Source: Eubacterium sp.
Lineage (GTDB): Bacteria > Bacillota_A > Clostridia > Lachnospirales > Lachnospiraceae
Direction: 5' to 3'
DNA: 6,450 nt
Assembly (NCBI GenBank): GCA_023663915.1
Contig: JAMPGN010000230.1
Span: forward strand, 1 to 6,450
Shown here: positions 1-6,326 of the stretch, piece by piece
How positions within the stretch are numbered: the first letter of the stretch is position 1
Layout: each line of letters opens with the position of its first letter
Position numbers and translations under genes: made by a program
The notes under the pieces: model-generated
The model's database searches: none
What the model saw: the letters and a program-made list of their open reading frames with translations, nothing else
What the model was told of the DNA's origin: nothing

Positions 1-855
1 ATTATCGAGTTTGCCGAGCAGTTCCAGCGCGGTATGACGGGTATTGAACGTTTTGTGCAGATCATGGACAGCGATATCGAGATTTTTGACGAGCCGGGCG
101 CAGTAGAATGCAAGGAGGCAAAGGGCAATATCATCTTCCGGGATGTGAGCTTTGAATATCCTGATGATCATAACGTGGTGTTCCGGGATCTGAATCTGGA
201 AATACGGCAGGGAGAAAAGGTCGCGATCGTAGGACCTTCCGGCGGCGGAAAGACTACACTCTGCAATCTGATTCCCCGCTTCTATGATATTGATAAAGGG
301 GAAATTCTGTTAGATGGAAAGAATATACATAAGTACACGCTCAAAAGCCTGCGGCAGAATATCGGTATGGTACAGCAGGATGTGTATCTGTTTTCCGGCA
401 CAGTCTTTGAAAATATCGCCTACGGGAAAAATAACGCCACGGAAGAGGAAGTGACCGAGGCGGCAAAGCGCGCCGGGGCGCACGAGTTTATCACGGCGCT
501 TAAAGATGGTTATGATACTTATGTGGGAGAACGCGGCGTCAAGCTTTCCGGCGGGCAGAAGCAGCGAATCAGCATTGCAAGGGTTTTTCTGAAGAATCCG
601 CCGATCCTGATTCTGGATGAGGCGACGTCGGCGCTTGACAATGAGAGCGAATTTCAGGTAGCGAGATCTTTGGAAGCGCTGGCAAAGGGCAGGACGACGA
701 TCACCATCGCACACCGGCTTTCCAGCATCCGCAATTCCGACCGTATTCTGGTGCTGACGGAGGAAGGGATCGTGGAGGAAGGAACGCACGAGGAGCTGCT
801 AGCACAGGACGGCATTTACCATCATTTCTATGTGACGGCGAATGAATTGAAGTAA
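1..855 (+). CDS. ABC transporter, membrane/ATPase fusion, C-terminal part (5' end outside window)
   Basis: This is the C-terminal part of an ABC exporter half-transporter of the ABCB/MdlB multidrug or lipid exporter type. The reading frame is open from base 1, so the gene begins upstream; the ATG at 34 is internal. The first ~35 visible codons match the end of the membrane domain and the linker before the ATPase (FQRGMTGIERFVQIMD). The nucleotide-binding domain is complete: Walker A GPSGGGKT (Lys codon at 250), Q-loop Gln (376), signature LSGGQKQR (544), Walker B ILILDEA with catalytic Glu (619), D-loop SALD, and H-loop His (712). All catalytic residues are present, so the ATPase should be active. 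Exporters of this kind work as dimers in the cytoplasmic membrane; the substrate cannot be told from this part. A two-component pair follows in the same direction after about 70 nt, so shared regulation is plausible. A heterodimer partner may lie upstream. Confidence 0.95.
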   Translation: MIEFAEQFQRGMTGIERFVQIMDSDIEIFDEPGAVECKEAKGNIIFRDVSFEYPDDHNVVFRDLNLEIRQGEKVAIVGPSGGGKTTLCNLIPRFYDIDKGEILLDGKNIHKYTLKSLRQNIGMVQQDVYLFSGTVFENIAYGKNNATEEEVTEAAKRAGAHEFITALKDGYDTYVGERGVKLSGGQKQRISIARVFLKNPPILILDEATSALDNESEFQVARSLEALAKGRTTITIAHRLSSIRNSDRILVLTEEGIVEEGTHEELLAQDGIYHHFYVTANELK

Positions 856-914
856 ACCGGCGGGCAAAAACGTTTATGTATAGAGAAGGTTTGCTGCGTA
901 AAAGATTTTGTAAT

Positions 915-924
915 GGAGACGGGA
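915..924 (+). promoter_or_regulatory. Ribosome binding site that favours the ATG at 925 for the response regulator
   Basis: GGAG at 915-918 lies 6 nt before the ATG at 925, whereas the in-frame ATG at 913 is preceded only by a T-rich stretch with no Shine-Dalgarno match. The downstream ATG is therefore the better start; the difference is only four residues. Confidence 0.5.
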
Positions 925-1788
925 ATGGAGCAGAAAATCAGTACAAAGCATCGCATATTGATCATAGAAGACGATACCGCTCTCGCGGGCGGGCTGTGCC
1001 GCGCCCTGCAAAGTGAGACGGTGGAAGCGGTAAGCTGCCCCACTCTGCAGGAGGCAGCTATGCTTCTTGGTGTATCGGTAACGGGTTCGTATAATGAGGC
1101 GGTTTCGCCCGGCATAATAAAATGCAATCTGCAGGGCGGGGCGGAAGATGATTTGTCGGCGCAAACAGAGGAATTTTCATTGATTATTCTGGACATAAAT
1201 CTCCCGGACGGCAGCGGTTTCGATTTTTTGGGACAGATACAGGATGAATATGACATTCCTGTCATATTGTTGACGGCAAACGACATGGAAACGGATATTG
1301 TGGCGGGATTGAACGCCGGAGCAGACGACTATATTACGAAACCCTTTAGTTTAGCGGTGTTGCGGGCGCGGGTGGAAACCCAGCTTCGCCGGGCGGCGCA
1401 GCGCAGATCGGCAGGCAGCGTTGTGAATGCGGGGGATATGGCAGTGGGCGGAGCGGTAATGGGCGGTACGGCAGATGGCAGACCGGAGCCTGCGGACGGC
1501 GGCTGGGTCATCGACGGGGCGTATCGTTTTCACTTTGTAAAAATGCTTTTTTTCCATAACGACGAGCAGATCGAACTCAGCAAGGGAGAGCAGAAGCTTC
1601 TGCGCATTTTGGTGGAAAATCGGGGTATCACACTGGGCAGAGAGCAGTTGATTGACCGTATCTGGACAGAGGATGCGGCGTTTGTGTATGAGAATACATT
1701 GTCCGTTACGGTAAAACGCCTGCGGGACAAGCTGGGTGCGCAGGAGAAGATCAAAACAGTATATGGGATTGGGTATCGGTGGGACTGA
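925..1788 (+). CDS. OmpR/PhoB-family response regulator with enlarged receiver and linker
   Basis: This is a DNA-binding response regulator of 287 aa when started at the ATG at 925; the ATG at 913 would add four residues. The receiver domain has the acidic cluster EDD (15-17), phosphoacceptor Asp90 in ILDINLPDGSG, Thr117 in LLTA, and Lys139 in TKPF. The C-terminal winged helix (about 195-287) has the OmpR pattern: ELSKGEQKLLRIL, then the recognition-helix region ENTLSVTVKRLRDKLG, and the ending IKTVYGIGYRW. Family members are usually about 220-235 aa. The surplus comes from about 30 extra residues between the second helix and the phosphoacceptor strand (roughly 49-82), and from a Gly/Ala-rich linker (roughly 160-193). 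The frame is intact through both, so this does not look like a pseudogene. The histidine kinase 68 nt downstream is the evident partner. The target is unknown, with the upstream ABC exporter the first candidate. Confidence 0.93.
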   Translation: MEQKISTKHRILIIEDDTALAGGLCRALQSETVEAVSCPTLQEAAMLLGVSVTGSYNEAVSPGIIKCNLQGGAEDDLSAQTEEFSLIILDINLPDGSGFDFLGQIQDEYDIPVILLTANDMETDIVAGLNAGADDYITKPFSLAVLRARVETQLRRAAQRRSAGSVVNAGDMAVGGAVMGGTADGRPEPADGGWVIDGAYRFHFVKMLFFHNDEQIELSKGEQKLLRILVENRGITLGREQLIDRIWTEDAAFVYENTLSVTVKRLRDKLGAQEKIKTVYGIGYRWD

Positions 1789-1833
1789 CATTGCAAAAAG
1801 CCTGTGGAATGAGATACAGAAAAGCAGAGGCAG

Positions 1834-1856
1834 AAGGAGAGGCTTAGGAAAAGAGA
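1834..1856 (+). promoter_or_regulatory. Ribosome binding site(s) for the GTG start of the histidine kinase
   Basis: Two purine-rich matches lie before the GTG at 1857: AAGGAGAGG at 1834-1842 and AGGA at 1846-1849. The second is 7 nt from the GTG, which is good spacing. An in-frame TAG at 1845-1847 excludes any start further upstream, and no ATG occurs in frame until after the membrane helix, so GTG is the supported start. Confidence 0.6.
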
Positions 1857-2783
1857 GTGGATAATCAGGCGGCGCGTATCATATTGCTAATAGGGATTTT
1901 ATGCCTGCTTCTCGCTGTGGCGGCCGTGCTTGCGGATTATTATGTCCGCCGGCGGAGCCTGCGCCGGATGTATGCCATGCTGCAATCTGCGCTGGATGGC
2001 ACATTTCAGGCGGGTACTTTCGATGAATCCCTGTATGCTTCTGTCGAAAATAAGCTGGCGGAATATATTGCCGTCTCGCAGACACAGGCGGAAAAGCTTG
2101 CCGCAGAGCAGGGGCAGATCAAAACGCTGATCGCGGATATCTCCCATCAGACGAAGACGCCGCTTGCCAATATTCTGCTCTATACAGAACTTTTGCGGGA
2201 GGAAGGCGCAGGAGGCAGTGAGAGTTTGGCGCTGCTTATAGCGCAGGCGAAGAAACTGGATTTTCTCATCCAATCTCTGGTGAAGCTGTCAAGGCTGGAA
2301 ACGGGCGTCCTTGTCCTGCATCCGAAAAAGAGCCCGATATCGGGACTTCTTACGGCGGCGGAAGAACAATATGCGGTTCTAGCGCAGGAAAAAGGATTGT
2401 ATCTGCGGGTGCTTTCGCAGGAGGCAGCAGGAATCTGTGCCTGCTTTGATCTGAAATGGACGCTGGAAGCGTTGGGGAATTTGATAGACAATGCAATCAA
2501 ATATACGGAAACCGGAGGCGTTACCGTGCAGGTCAAGCCCTATGAATTATTTGTCTGCATTGAGGTGGCGGATACCGGAATCGGCATCGCAGAAGAAGAG
2601 CAGGCGAAGGTGTTCGGGCGGTTTTACCGTTCCCCGAGGGTCGCCAACCGGGAAGGCGTGGGGATTGGGCTGTACCTGGCGCGGGAAATCCTGCGGCAGC
2701 AGTCCGGCTATATGAAGCTTTCTTCCAGGGAGGGAGAGGGCGCGGTCTTTTCTGTGTATCTGCCGGTACAGGCTTTCACTTAA
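1857..2783 (+). CDS. Sensor histidine kinase, short, single N-terminal membrane helix
   Basis: This is a membrane sensor kinase of 308 aa that pairs with the response regulator just upstream. One hydrophobic helix (about residues 8-28) is followed at once by basic residues (RRRSLRR), so the rest lies in the cytoplasm and there is essentially no extracellular domain. A helical stretch (about 33-90) leads to the HisKA dimerisation domain, with phospho-accepting His97 in DISHQTKTPLAN. The catalytic domain shows the N box NLIDNAIKYT (208-217), G1 box DTGIGI (239-244), F-type motif KVFGRFYR, and G2 box GVGIGL (267-272). All kinase motifs are intact. The input signal is not visible; small kinases of this form often sense through a partner membrane protein such as an ABC transporter, and an exporter gene lies two genes upstream. 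The stop codon is 12 nt from the end of a convergent decayed gene. Confidence 0.93.
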   Translation: MDNQAARIILLIGILCLLLAVAAVLADYYVRRRSLRRMYAMLQSALDGTFQAGTFDESLYASVENKLAEYIAVSQTQAEKLAAEQGQIKTLIADISHQTKTPLANILLYTELLREEGAGGSESLALLIAQAKKLDFLIQSLVKLSRLETGVLVLHPKKSPISGLLTAAEEQYAVLAQEKGLYLRVLSQEAAGICACFDLKWTLEALGNLIDNAIKYTETGGVTVQVKPYELFVCIEVADTGIGIAEEEQAKVFGRFYRSPRVANREGVGIGLYLAREILRQQSGYMKLSSREGEGAVFSVYLPVQAFT

Positions 2784-2794
2784 ATCATCCAGAT

Positions 2795-2820
2795 TGGCAC
2801 CGTTTATTGCGCCATTTTGT
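2795..2820 (+). terminator. Weak candidate Rho-independent terminator after the kinase gene
   Basis: TGGCAC at 2795-2800 and GCGCCA at 2809-2814 can pair with one A/C mismatch, giving an 8-nt loop, and are followed by TTTTGT. It sits 11 nt after the kinase stop, where a terminator is expected. The stem is short and imperfect, and the same bases encode part of the decayed ATPase on the other strand, so the match may be accidental. Confidence 0.25.
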
Positions 2821-3235
2821 AAAATTTCCGGAGATGTGTACCGTGTCAGATATGACACAAGACCGGTTGACAGAGGTGCCGGTGTATTTCCGCTCTTTCA
2901 GGGCAGTTAAATCGACAGTAAATGGTGTATTGTTTCCGGAACCGTAAATTTCATGCTGGGATAAACCGGGCATATGCAGAAGCGCCACACGCCCGGCAAG
3001 TGATTCCTGTGCAAGCTCCATCATTCTAAATGCCTGAGAACCGGTCAGCCAGAAAGAGCCGGGAGCAGCGCCGTTCTTCCAGATCATCCAGAGTAACATA
3101 GCTGCGATTCAAAGCCATTAGCTGACGTAGGACTGTTGTTTTACCAACCTGCCGTGGACCGGTAACCAGCAGACAGGAATATTCCTTAGAAAGAGAGATG
3201 ATTTTATCTTCTAAATCGCGTTTGATGTAATTCAT
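2796..3235 (-). pseudogene. Decayed DUF4143-type AAA ATPase, three fragments in three frames
   Basis: This is the remnant of a cytoplasmic ATPase of the widespread AAA_14/DUF4143 family, whose members are usually about 400 aa. Piece 1 (3235 to about 3074) holds the N-terminus MNYIKRDLEDKI, Walker A TGPRQVGKTT and the typical YVTLDDLEER. Piece 2 (about 3075 to 2887, shifted frame) holds the sensor region SFWLTGSQAF followed by ESLAGRVALL and GLSQHEIYG. Piece 3 (about 2873 to 2796, third frame) holds TGLVSYLTRYTSPEIL and NGAINGA, which in intact members lies far downstream, shortly before the C-terminal nuclease-like region. By comparison with the family as I know it, about 40-50 residues including Walker B are lost between pieces 1 and 2, more than 100 between pieces 2 and 3, and all the C-terminal third after piece 3. 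No single reading frame can give a working protein. The ATG at 3235 has a G-rich stretch about 7 nt upstream and a strong promoter before it. Confidence 0.85.
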
Positions 3236-3270
3236 GATAGACCCCCGCGGCTAATATACGATGAAATCCT

Positions 3271-3299
3271 ATTTTAGCCAAAACAGTAGGAAGAGTCAA
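3271..3299 (-). promoter_or_regulatory. Sigma-A-type promoter of the decayed ATPase, facing left
   Basis: Read on the minus strand, TTGACT (3299-3294) is followed after exactly 17 nt by TAAAAT (3276-3271), close to consensus. Transcription would begin near 3264, about 29 nt before the ATG at 3235, and would run across the remnant toward the 3' end of the histidine kinase gene. It appears intact although the gene is not. Confidence 0.6.
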
Positions 3300-3349
3300 G
3301 ATAAAATATGCTGTGATTTTCGTTTGCGATAGTATGCGCTTTTGTCGAA

Positions 3350-3378
3350 TTGCGATTATTTTGAGAATGGAGTATACT
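3350..3378 (+). promoter_or_regulatory. Sigma-A-type promoter for hsdM-hsdS
   Basis: TTGCGA (3350-3355) and TATACT (3373-3378) are separated by exactly 17 nt, placing the transcription start near 3385 and giving a leader of about 55 nt before the hsdM ATG. The -10 box has one mismatch to consensus and the -35 box has two. Confidence 0.55.
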
Positions 3379-3424
3379 GTTTGAAAGTACATAAATGAAA
3401 AATAATACGGTTATTTAATGATGT

Positions 3425-3434
3425 TGGAGGAAGC
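3425..3434 (+). promoter_or_regulatory. Ribosome binding site of hsdM
   Basis: TGGAGG at 3425-3430 (continuing GGAGGAAG) is a strong Shine-Dalgarno match. It is 10 nt from the ATG at 3441 and only 4 nt from an in-frame TTG at 3435. ATG is much preferred over TTG and the spacing to it is acceptable, so 3441 is taken as the start. Confidence 0.6.
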
Positions 3435-3440
3435 TTGGTT

Positions 3441-5036
3441 ATGGCTGAAAGCAGGGATTTACTACAGGTACTTTGGAACGGTGCAGATGTGCTCAGAGGG
3501 AAAATGGACGCCAACGAGTATAAAACATATCTCCTGGGATTGATCTTTTATAAATATTTATCGGATTCCTATCTGGTGAAGGCATACGATCTCATGAAAG
3601 ATGAAAGTCCGGACAGCCTTGAAGAAGCCCAGCAGGTGTATGAAGAAACGCTGAAATCAGATGACGCCGAAGATTTATTGATGGAGATAAAGGCATCCAA
3701 ACACTATACACTTGATTCGGATATGACTTATTGCAGTATGTTAAATGCGGTAAAGAATAACGCGTTTAACAGAGAGAAGCTACAGGCGGCTTTTAACCGC
3801 ATTGAGGAATCGGACGAGTTATTTCATGGCTTATTTGCAGATGTGGATTTGTATTCCAATCGGCTTGGCACCGGCGACCAGAAGCAGAGTGCGACGATTG
3901 CGGAAGTAATCAGGGTGTTGGATGGTGTGGATATCATTCATACGGAAGGGGATGTTCTCGGTAACGCCTACGAATATATGATAGGTCAGTTTGCTTCTGA
4001 AACCGGTAAAAAGGCAGGGGAGTTTTATACACCGCACGGTCCGGCGCAGATTCTTTGCAGGATTGCGATATCCGGGCAGGAAGGGAAAAAAGGCTTACAG
4101 GTATACGACCCGTGTATGGGTTCGGCATCTTTGATGCTGAGTTGTAAAAATTATGCAAAAGAGCCTGACTATATCAAATACTATGGTCAGGAGCTTATGC
4201 CTTCAACCTATAATCTGGCGCGAATGAATATGTTTTTGCATGGCGTCCTGCCAGAGAACCAACACCTGCGCAATGGTGATACGCTTGACGCCGACTGGCC
4301 GACAGATGAAGAGACAGAATTTGATATAGTAACAATGAATCCGCCGTATTCGGCAAAATGGTCTGCCGCAGAAGGGTTTAAACAGGATGAGAGGTTTATG
4401 GATTACGGCGGCAAGCTTGCACCTAAGTCAAAAGCGGACTATGCTTTTTTACTGCACGGCTTCTACCACTTAAAGCAGACAGGTACGATGGCGATCGTAC
4501 TGCCGCATGGTGTTTTGTTCAGAGGTGCGGCGGAAGGGGCAATCAGGGAGATACTTCTTGAGAACGGGTCAATCTATGCGGTTATCGGGCTTCCGGCGAA
4601 TATGTTTTATAATACGTCCATTCCTACTTGTATTGTGGTATTAAAAAAGCACAGGGAGGGGCGCGACGTGCTGTTTATCGACGCGTCGAAGCTGTATGAA
4701 AAAGAAAAGAAGCAGAATGTTATGCACGAGGAGCATATCGACAAGGTGCTGGAGTTGTACCAAAACAGAAAATCAGTTGATAAAATGGCGTATCTTGCAT
4801 CTTTTGAGGATATCAGGGCGAATGATTATAATTTGAATATTCCCAGATATGTGGATAGCAGCGAGGAAGAACCGGAAGTAGATTTAAGGCAGCTTTCCGG
4901 GCGCATGAGGGAAACCGACAGGGCGATCAAAGAGGGGAATGAAGCATTGCTGGAAATGATGGAAGAACTGACTTTTGCAGATGCGGAGACGAAGGAAGCT
5001 GTTGAGGAATTGATTTGTGTTCTCAGAGAGGTGTGA
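3441..5036 (+). CDS. hsdM: Type I restriction-modification DNA methyltransferase subunit HsdM
   Basis: This is the modification subunit of a type I system, 531 aa, a normal length. It transfers a methyl group from S-adenosylmethionine to N6 of adenine at the site chosen by HsdS. The N-terminal helical domain (about 1-150) starts with DLLQVLWNGADVLRGKMDANEYKTYLLGLIFYKYL, typical of the family and here split by no gap. GKKAGEFYTPH marks entry to the catalytic domain. Motif I is VYDPCMGSASLML (Asp223), where family members usually have GSG rather than GSA. The catalytic motif IV is NPPY (Asn300-Tyr303). The segments ADYAFLLHGFYHLK, GTMAIVLPHGVLFRG and FYNTSIPTCIVVLKK follow in the usual order. 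The C-terminus is acidic and helical, fitting contact with HsdS. hsdS starts 2 nt after the stop, so the two are almost surely co-translated. No hsdR is in the window. Confidence 0.96.
   Translation: MAESRDLLQVLWNGADVLRGKMDANEYKTYLLGLIFYKYLSDSYLVKAYDLMKDESPDSLEEAQQVYEETLKSDDAEDLLMEIKASKHYTLDSDMTYCSMLNAVKNNAFNREKLQAAFNRIEESDELFHGLFADVDLYSNRLGTGDQKQSATIAEVIRVLDGVDIIHTEGDVLGNAYEYMIGQFASETGKKAGEFYTPHGPAQILCRIAISGQEGKKGLQVYDPCMGSASLMLSCKNYAKEPDYIKYYGQELMPSTYNLARMNMFLHGVLPENQHLRNGDTLDADWPTDEETEFDIVTMNPPYSAKWSAAEGFKQDERFMDYGGKLAPKSKADYAFLLHGFYHLKQTGTMAIVLPHGVLFRGAAEGAIREILLENGSIYAVIGLPANMFYNTSIPTCIVVLKKHREGRDVLFIDASKLYEKEKKQNVMHEEHIDKVLELYQNRKSVDKMAYLASFEDIRANDYNLNIPRYVDSSEEEPEVDLRQLSGRMRETDRAIKEGNEALLEMMEELTFADAETKEAVEELICVLREV
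5025..5032 (+). promoter_or_regulatory. Ribosome binding site of hsdS inside the end of hsdM
   Basis: AGAGAGGTG just before the hsdM stop lies about 7 nt from the ATG at 5039. This supports ATG 5039 over an in-frame TTG at 5015, which lacks a Shine-Dalgarno match and would overlap hsdM. Confidence 0.55.
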
Positions 5037-5038
5037 TT

Positions 5039-6292
5039 ATGGCGGGTGTACCGAAGATAAGGTTTCAGGGGTTTGCGGGGGACTGGGAGCGGCGGAAGTT
5101 AGAGGATGCCTTTGACATGACAATCCCCAATAATACACTTTCCCGTGCTGAACTCACATATGAAGCAGGGGAAGTCCGGAATATCCACTATGGTGATGTT
5201 CTGATAAAGTATGGTGCGTATATTGATGTCCAAGGTGATGAAATTCCTTTCATCATTGGTGGTACTCTGGATGAATATAAAGGTTGTCTACTTCGGGATG
5301 GGGATATCATTTTTGCCGACACAGCTGAGGATGAAACTACGGGGAAAGCCGCTGAAATAGGTAATTTGCAAGGTGAAGCGGTTGTTTCCGGTCTACATAC
5401 TATTGTGTGTCGACCGATTGAAAAAAAAGCAAAATACTATCTTGGGTATTATCTTAACTCCGGCACATTTCATAATCAGCTGCTACCGCTGATGCAAGGT
5501 ATTAAGGTGCTGTCTTTGAATCGTAGCAATCTTGCTAAAACGGAGATAAAGTACCCTAAGACTAGGGCGGAACAGGCACAGATTGGTGGCTTATTACATA
5601 ACCTTGACCAGCTTATCGCTTTTCATCAGCGTAAATGTGACGAAATAAAAGAATTGAAAAAATATATGCTGCAAAAAATGTTTCCGCAAAACGGTAAGAA
5701 AACTCCGGAGATACGATTTGCAGGATTTACTGGTGATTGGGAGCAGCGTAGATTTTGCGATTTTACATTTCCAGCCAGCGAAAGGAATAAAAAAGATTTA
5801 CCATTAGAACCTTTTGCAATTACAAACGATCGGGGATTTATTCCCCAGAGTGAGGCACATGATGACTTCGGTTATATGAAAAACACAGATAGAACGGCAT
5901 ACAATATTGTTAAAGCAAACTCATTTGCATATAATCCCGCGCGTATTAACATTGGCTCGATTGGATATTATGAAGGCACTGAGGACATTATTGTCAGTTC
6001 ACTTTATGAGGTCTTTCAAACCGCAGATTATGTGGATGACAGATTTCTATGGCATTGGTTTAAGTCGGACGCTTTTTCAAATTGGGTGGAGCGCTTACAA
6101 GAGGGGAGCGTTAGGATGTATTTTTATTATGATAAGCTTTGTGAATGTAATATGTTAATGCCATCTATAGAAGAACAGAAGGAAATTGCAAAATATTTTG
6201 ATAATTTTGACTATCTTATCATTCGTCATCAACGTAAATGTGATGAGTTAAAAGAAGTAAAGAAATTTATGCTGGAAAAGATGTTTGTTTAA
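5039..6292 (+). CDS. hsdS: Type I restriction-modification specificity subunit HsdS, two TRDs
   Basis: This 417-aa protein recognises the two halves of the DNA target for the HsdM methyltransferase (and for HsdR if one exists elsewhere). It is built of two similar halves. Each starts with a conserved segment (PKIRFQGFAGDWERRKLED at 5-23 and PEIRFAGFTGDWEQRR at 223-238), continues with a variable target recognition domain, and ends with a long helical spacer (HQRKCDEIKELKKYMLQKMF at 196-215 and HQRKCDELKEVKKFMLEKMF at 397-416). The helices form the antiparallel coiled coil that sets the distance between half-sites and binds the two HsdM copies. The first TRD contains NNTLSRAEL and IHYGDVLIKYG; the second contains NSFAYNPARINIGSIGYY, a common TRD signature. 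The second half is visibly more AT-rich than hsdM, which suggests it was acquired separately. The recognition sequence cannot be read from the protein by eye. Length is typical for a two-TRD subunit, and no truncation is seen. Confidence 0.95.
   Translation: MAGVPKIRFQGFAGDWERRKLEDAFDMTIPNNTLSRAELTYEAGEVRNIHYGDVLIKYGAYIDVQGDEIPFIIGGTLDEYKGCLLRDGDIIFADTAEDETTGKAAEIGNLQGEAVVSGLHTIVCRPIEKKAKYYLGYYLNSGTFHNQLLPLMQGIKVLSLNRSNLAKTEIKYPKTRAEQAQIGGLLHNLDQLIAFHQRKCDEIKELKKYMLQKMFPQNGKKTPEIRFAGFTGDWEQRRFCDFTFPASERNKKDLPLEPFAITNDRGFIPQSEAHDDFGYMKNTDRTAYNIVKANSFAYNPARINIGSIGYYEGTEDIIVSSLYEVFQTADYVDDRFLWHWFKSDAFSNWVERLQEGSVRMYFYYDKLCECNMLMPSIEEQKEIAKYFDNFDYLIIRHQRKCDELKEVKKFMLEKMFV
5051..5107 (+). repeat. 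HsdS conserved repeat, N-terminal copy (partner at 5705-5761)
   Basis: The two copies encode PKIRFQGFAGDWERRKLED and PEIRFAGFTGDWEQRRFCD. They are clearly related at protein level but have diverged at DNA level. They bracket the first TRD and are the type of conserved block through which TRDs are exchanged. Confidence 0.75.
5624..5683 (+). repeat. HsdS helical-spacer repeat, central copy (partner at 6227-6286)
   Basis: The central copy encodes HQRKCDEIKELKKYMLQKMF and the C-terminal copy HQRKCDELKEVKKFMLEKMF. The shared stretch CGTAAATGTGA is exact in both, and the rest differs mainly at scattered bases. The pair marks the two coiled-coil helices and the right-hand boundary of each TRD. Confidence 0.75.
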
Positions 6293-6326
6293 AAAACAGA
6301 AATAAGGATGAAATTGAAAAATTTTC

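Larger units (their letters stand above)
3236..3440. other. AT-rich divergent intergenic region with two back-to-back promoters
   Basis: This 205-nt gap separates the decayed ATPase (left) from hsdM (right). It holds one promoter for each direction, with the -35 boxes about 50 nt apart and not overlapping. No tRNA, repeat array or further small gene was seen. The region between the promoters (about 3300-3349) shows no obvious operator palindrome. Confidence 0.55.

Noticed and set aside
828..1286. Long minus-strand open frames opposite the response regulator (also at 1351-1796 and 2180-2536).
   Set aside because: They lie antisense to a gene with full domain evidence, lack ribosome binding sites and recognisable motifs, and reflect the GC-rich codon use of the + strand.
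2843..2858. Perfect inverted repeat GTGTCA-GATA-TGACAC.
   Set aside because: It encodes the conserved VSYLTR segment of the decayed ATPase on the minus strand and has no T-run on either side, so it is probably incidental rather than an operator or terminator.
2784..3092. A 10-bp direct repeat ATCATCCAGA at 2784-2793 and 3083-3092 flanking most of the ATPase remnant.
   Set aside because: Considered as a deletion or insertion footprint. A 10-bp match within a few hundred bases can arise by chance, it does not bracket the inferred deletion joints cleanly, and no mobile element is present.
2785..3099. The two minus-strand ORFs at 2785-3099 and 3026-3235 as separate small genes.
   Set aside because: Their meaningful parts are consecutive pieces of one DUF4143 ATPase, and their ends (for example RRCSRLFLADRFSGI) are out-of-frame read-through past deletion joints.
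5015..5038. TTG at 5015 as the start of hsdS.
   Set aside because: It would overlap hsdM by 22 nt without a Shine-Dalgarno sequence, whereas ATG 5039 has AGAGAGGTG at good spacing and the homologous region begins right after it.
5907..6158. 83-codon + strand ORF within hsdS.
   Set aside because: It is an out-of-frame shadow of the second TRD, with no ribosome binding site or recognisable motif.
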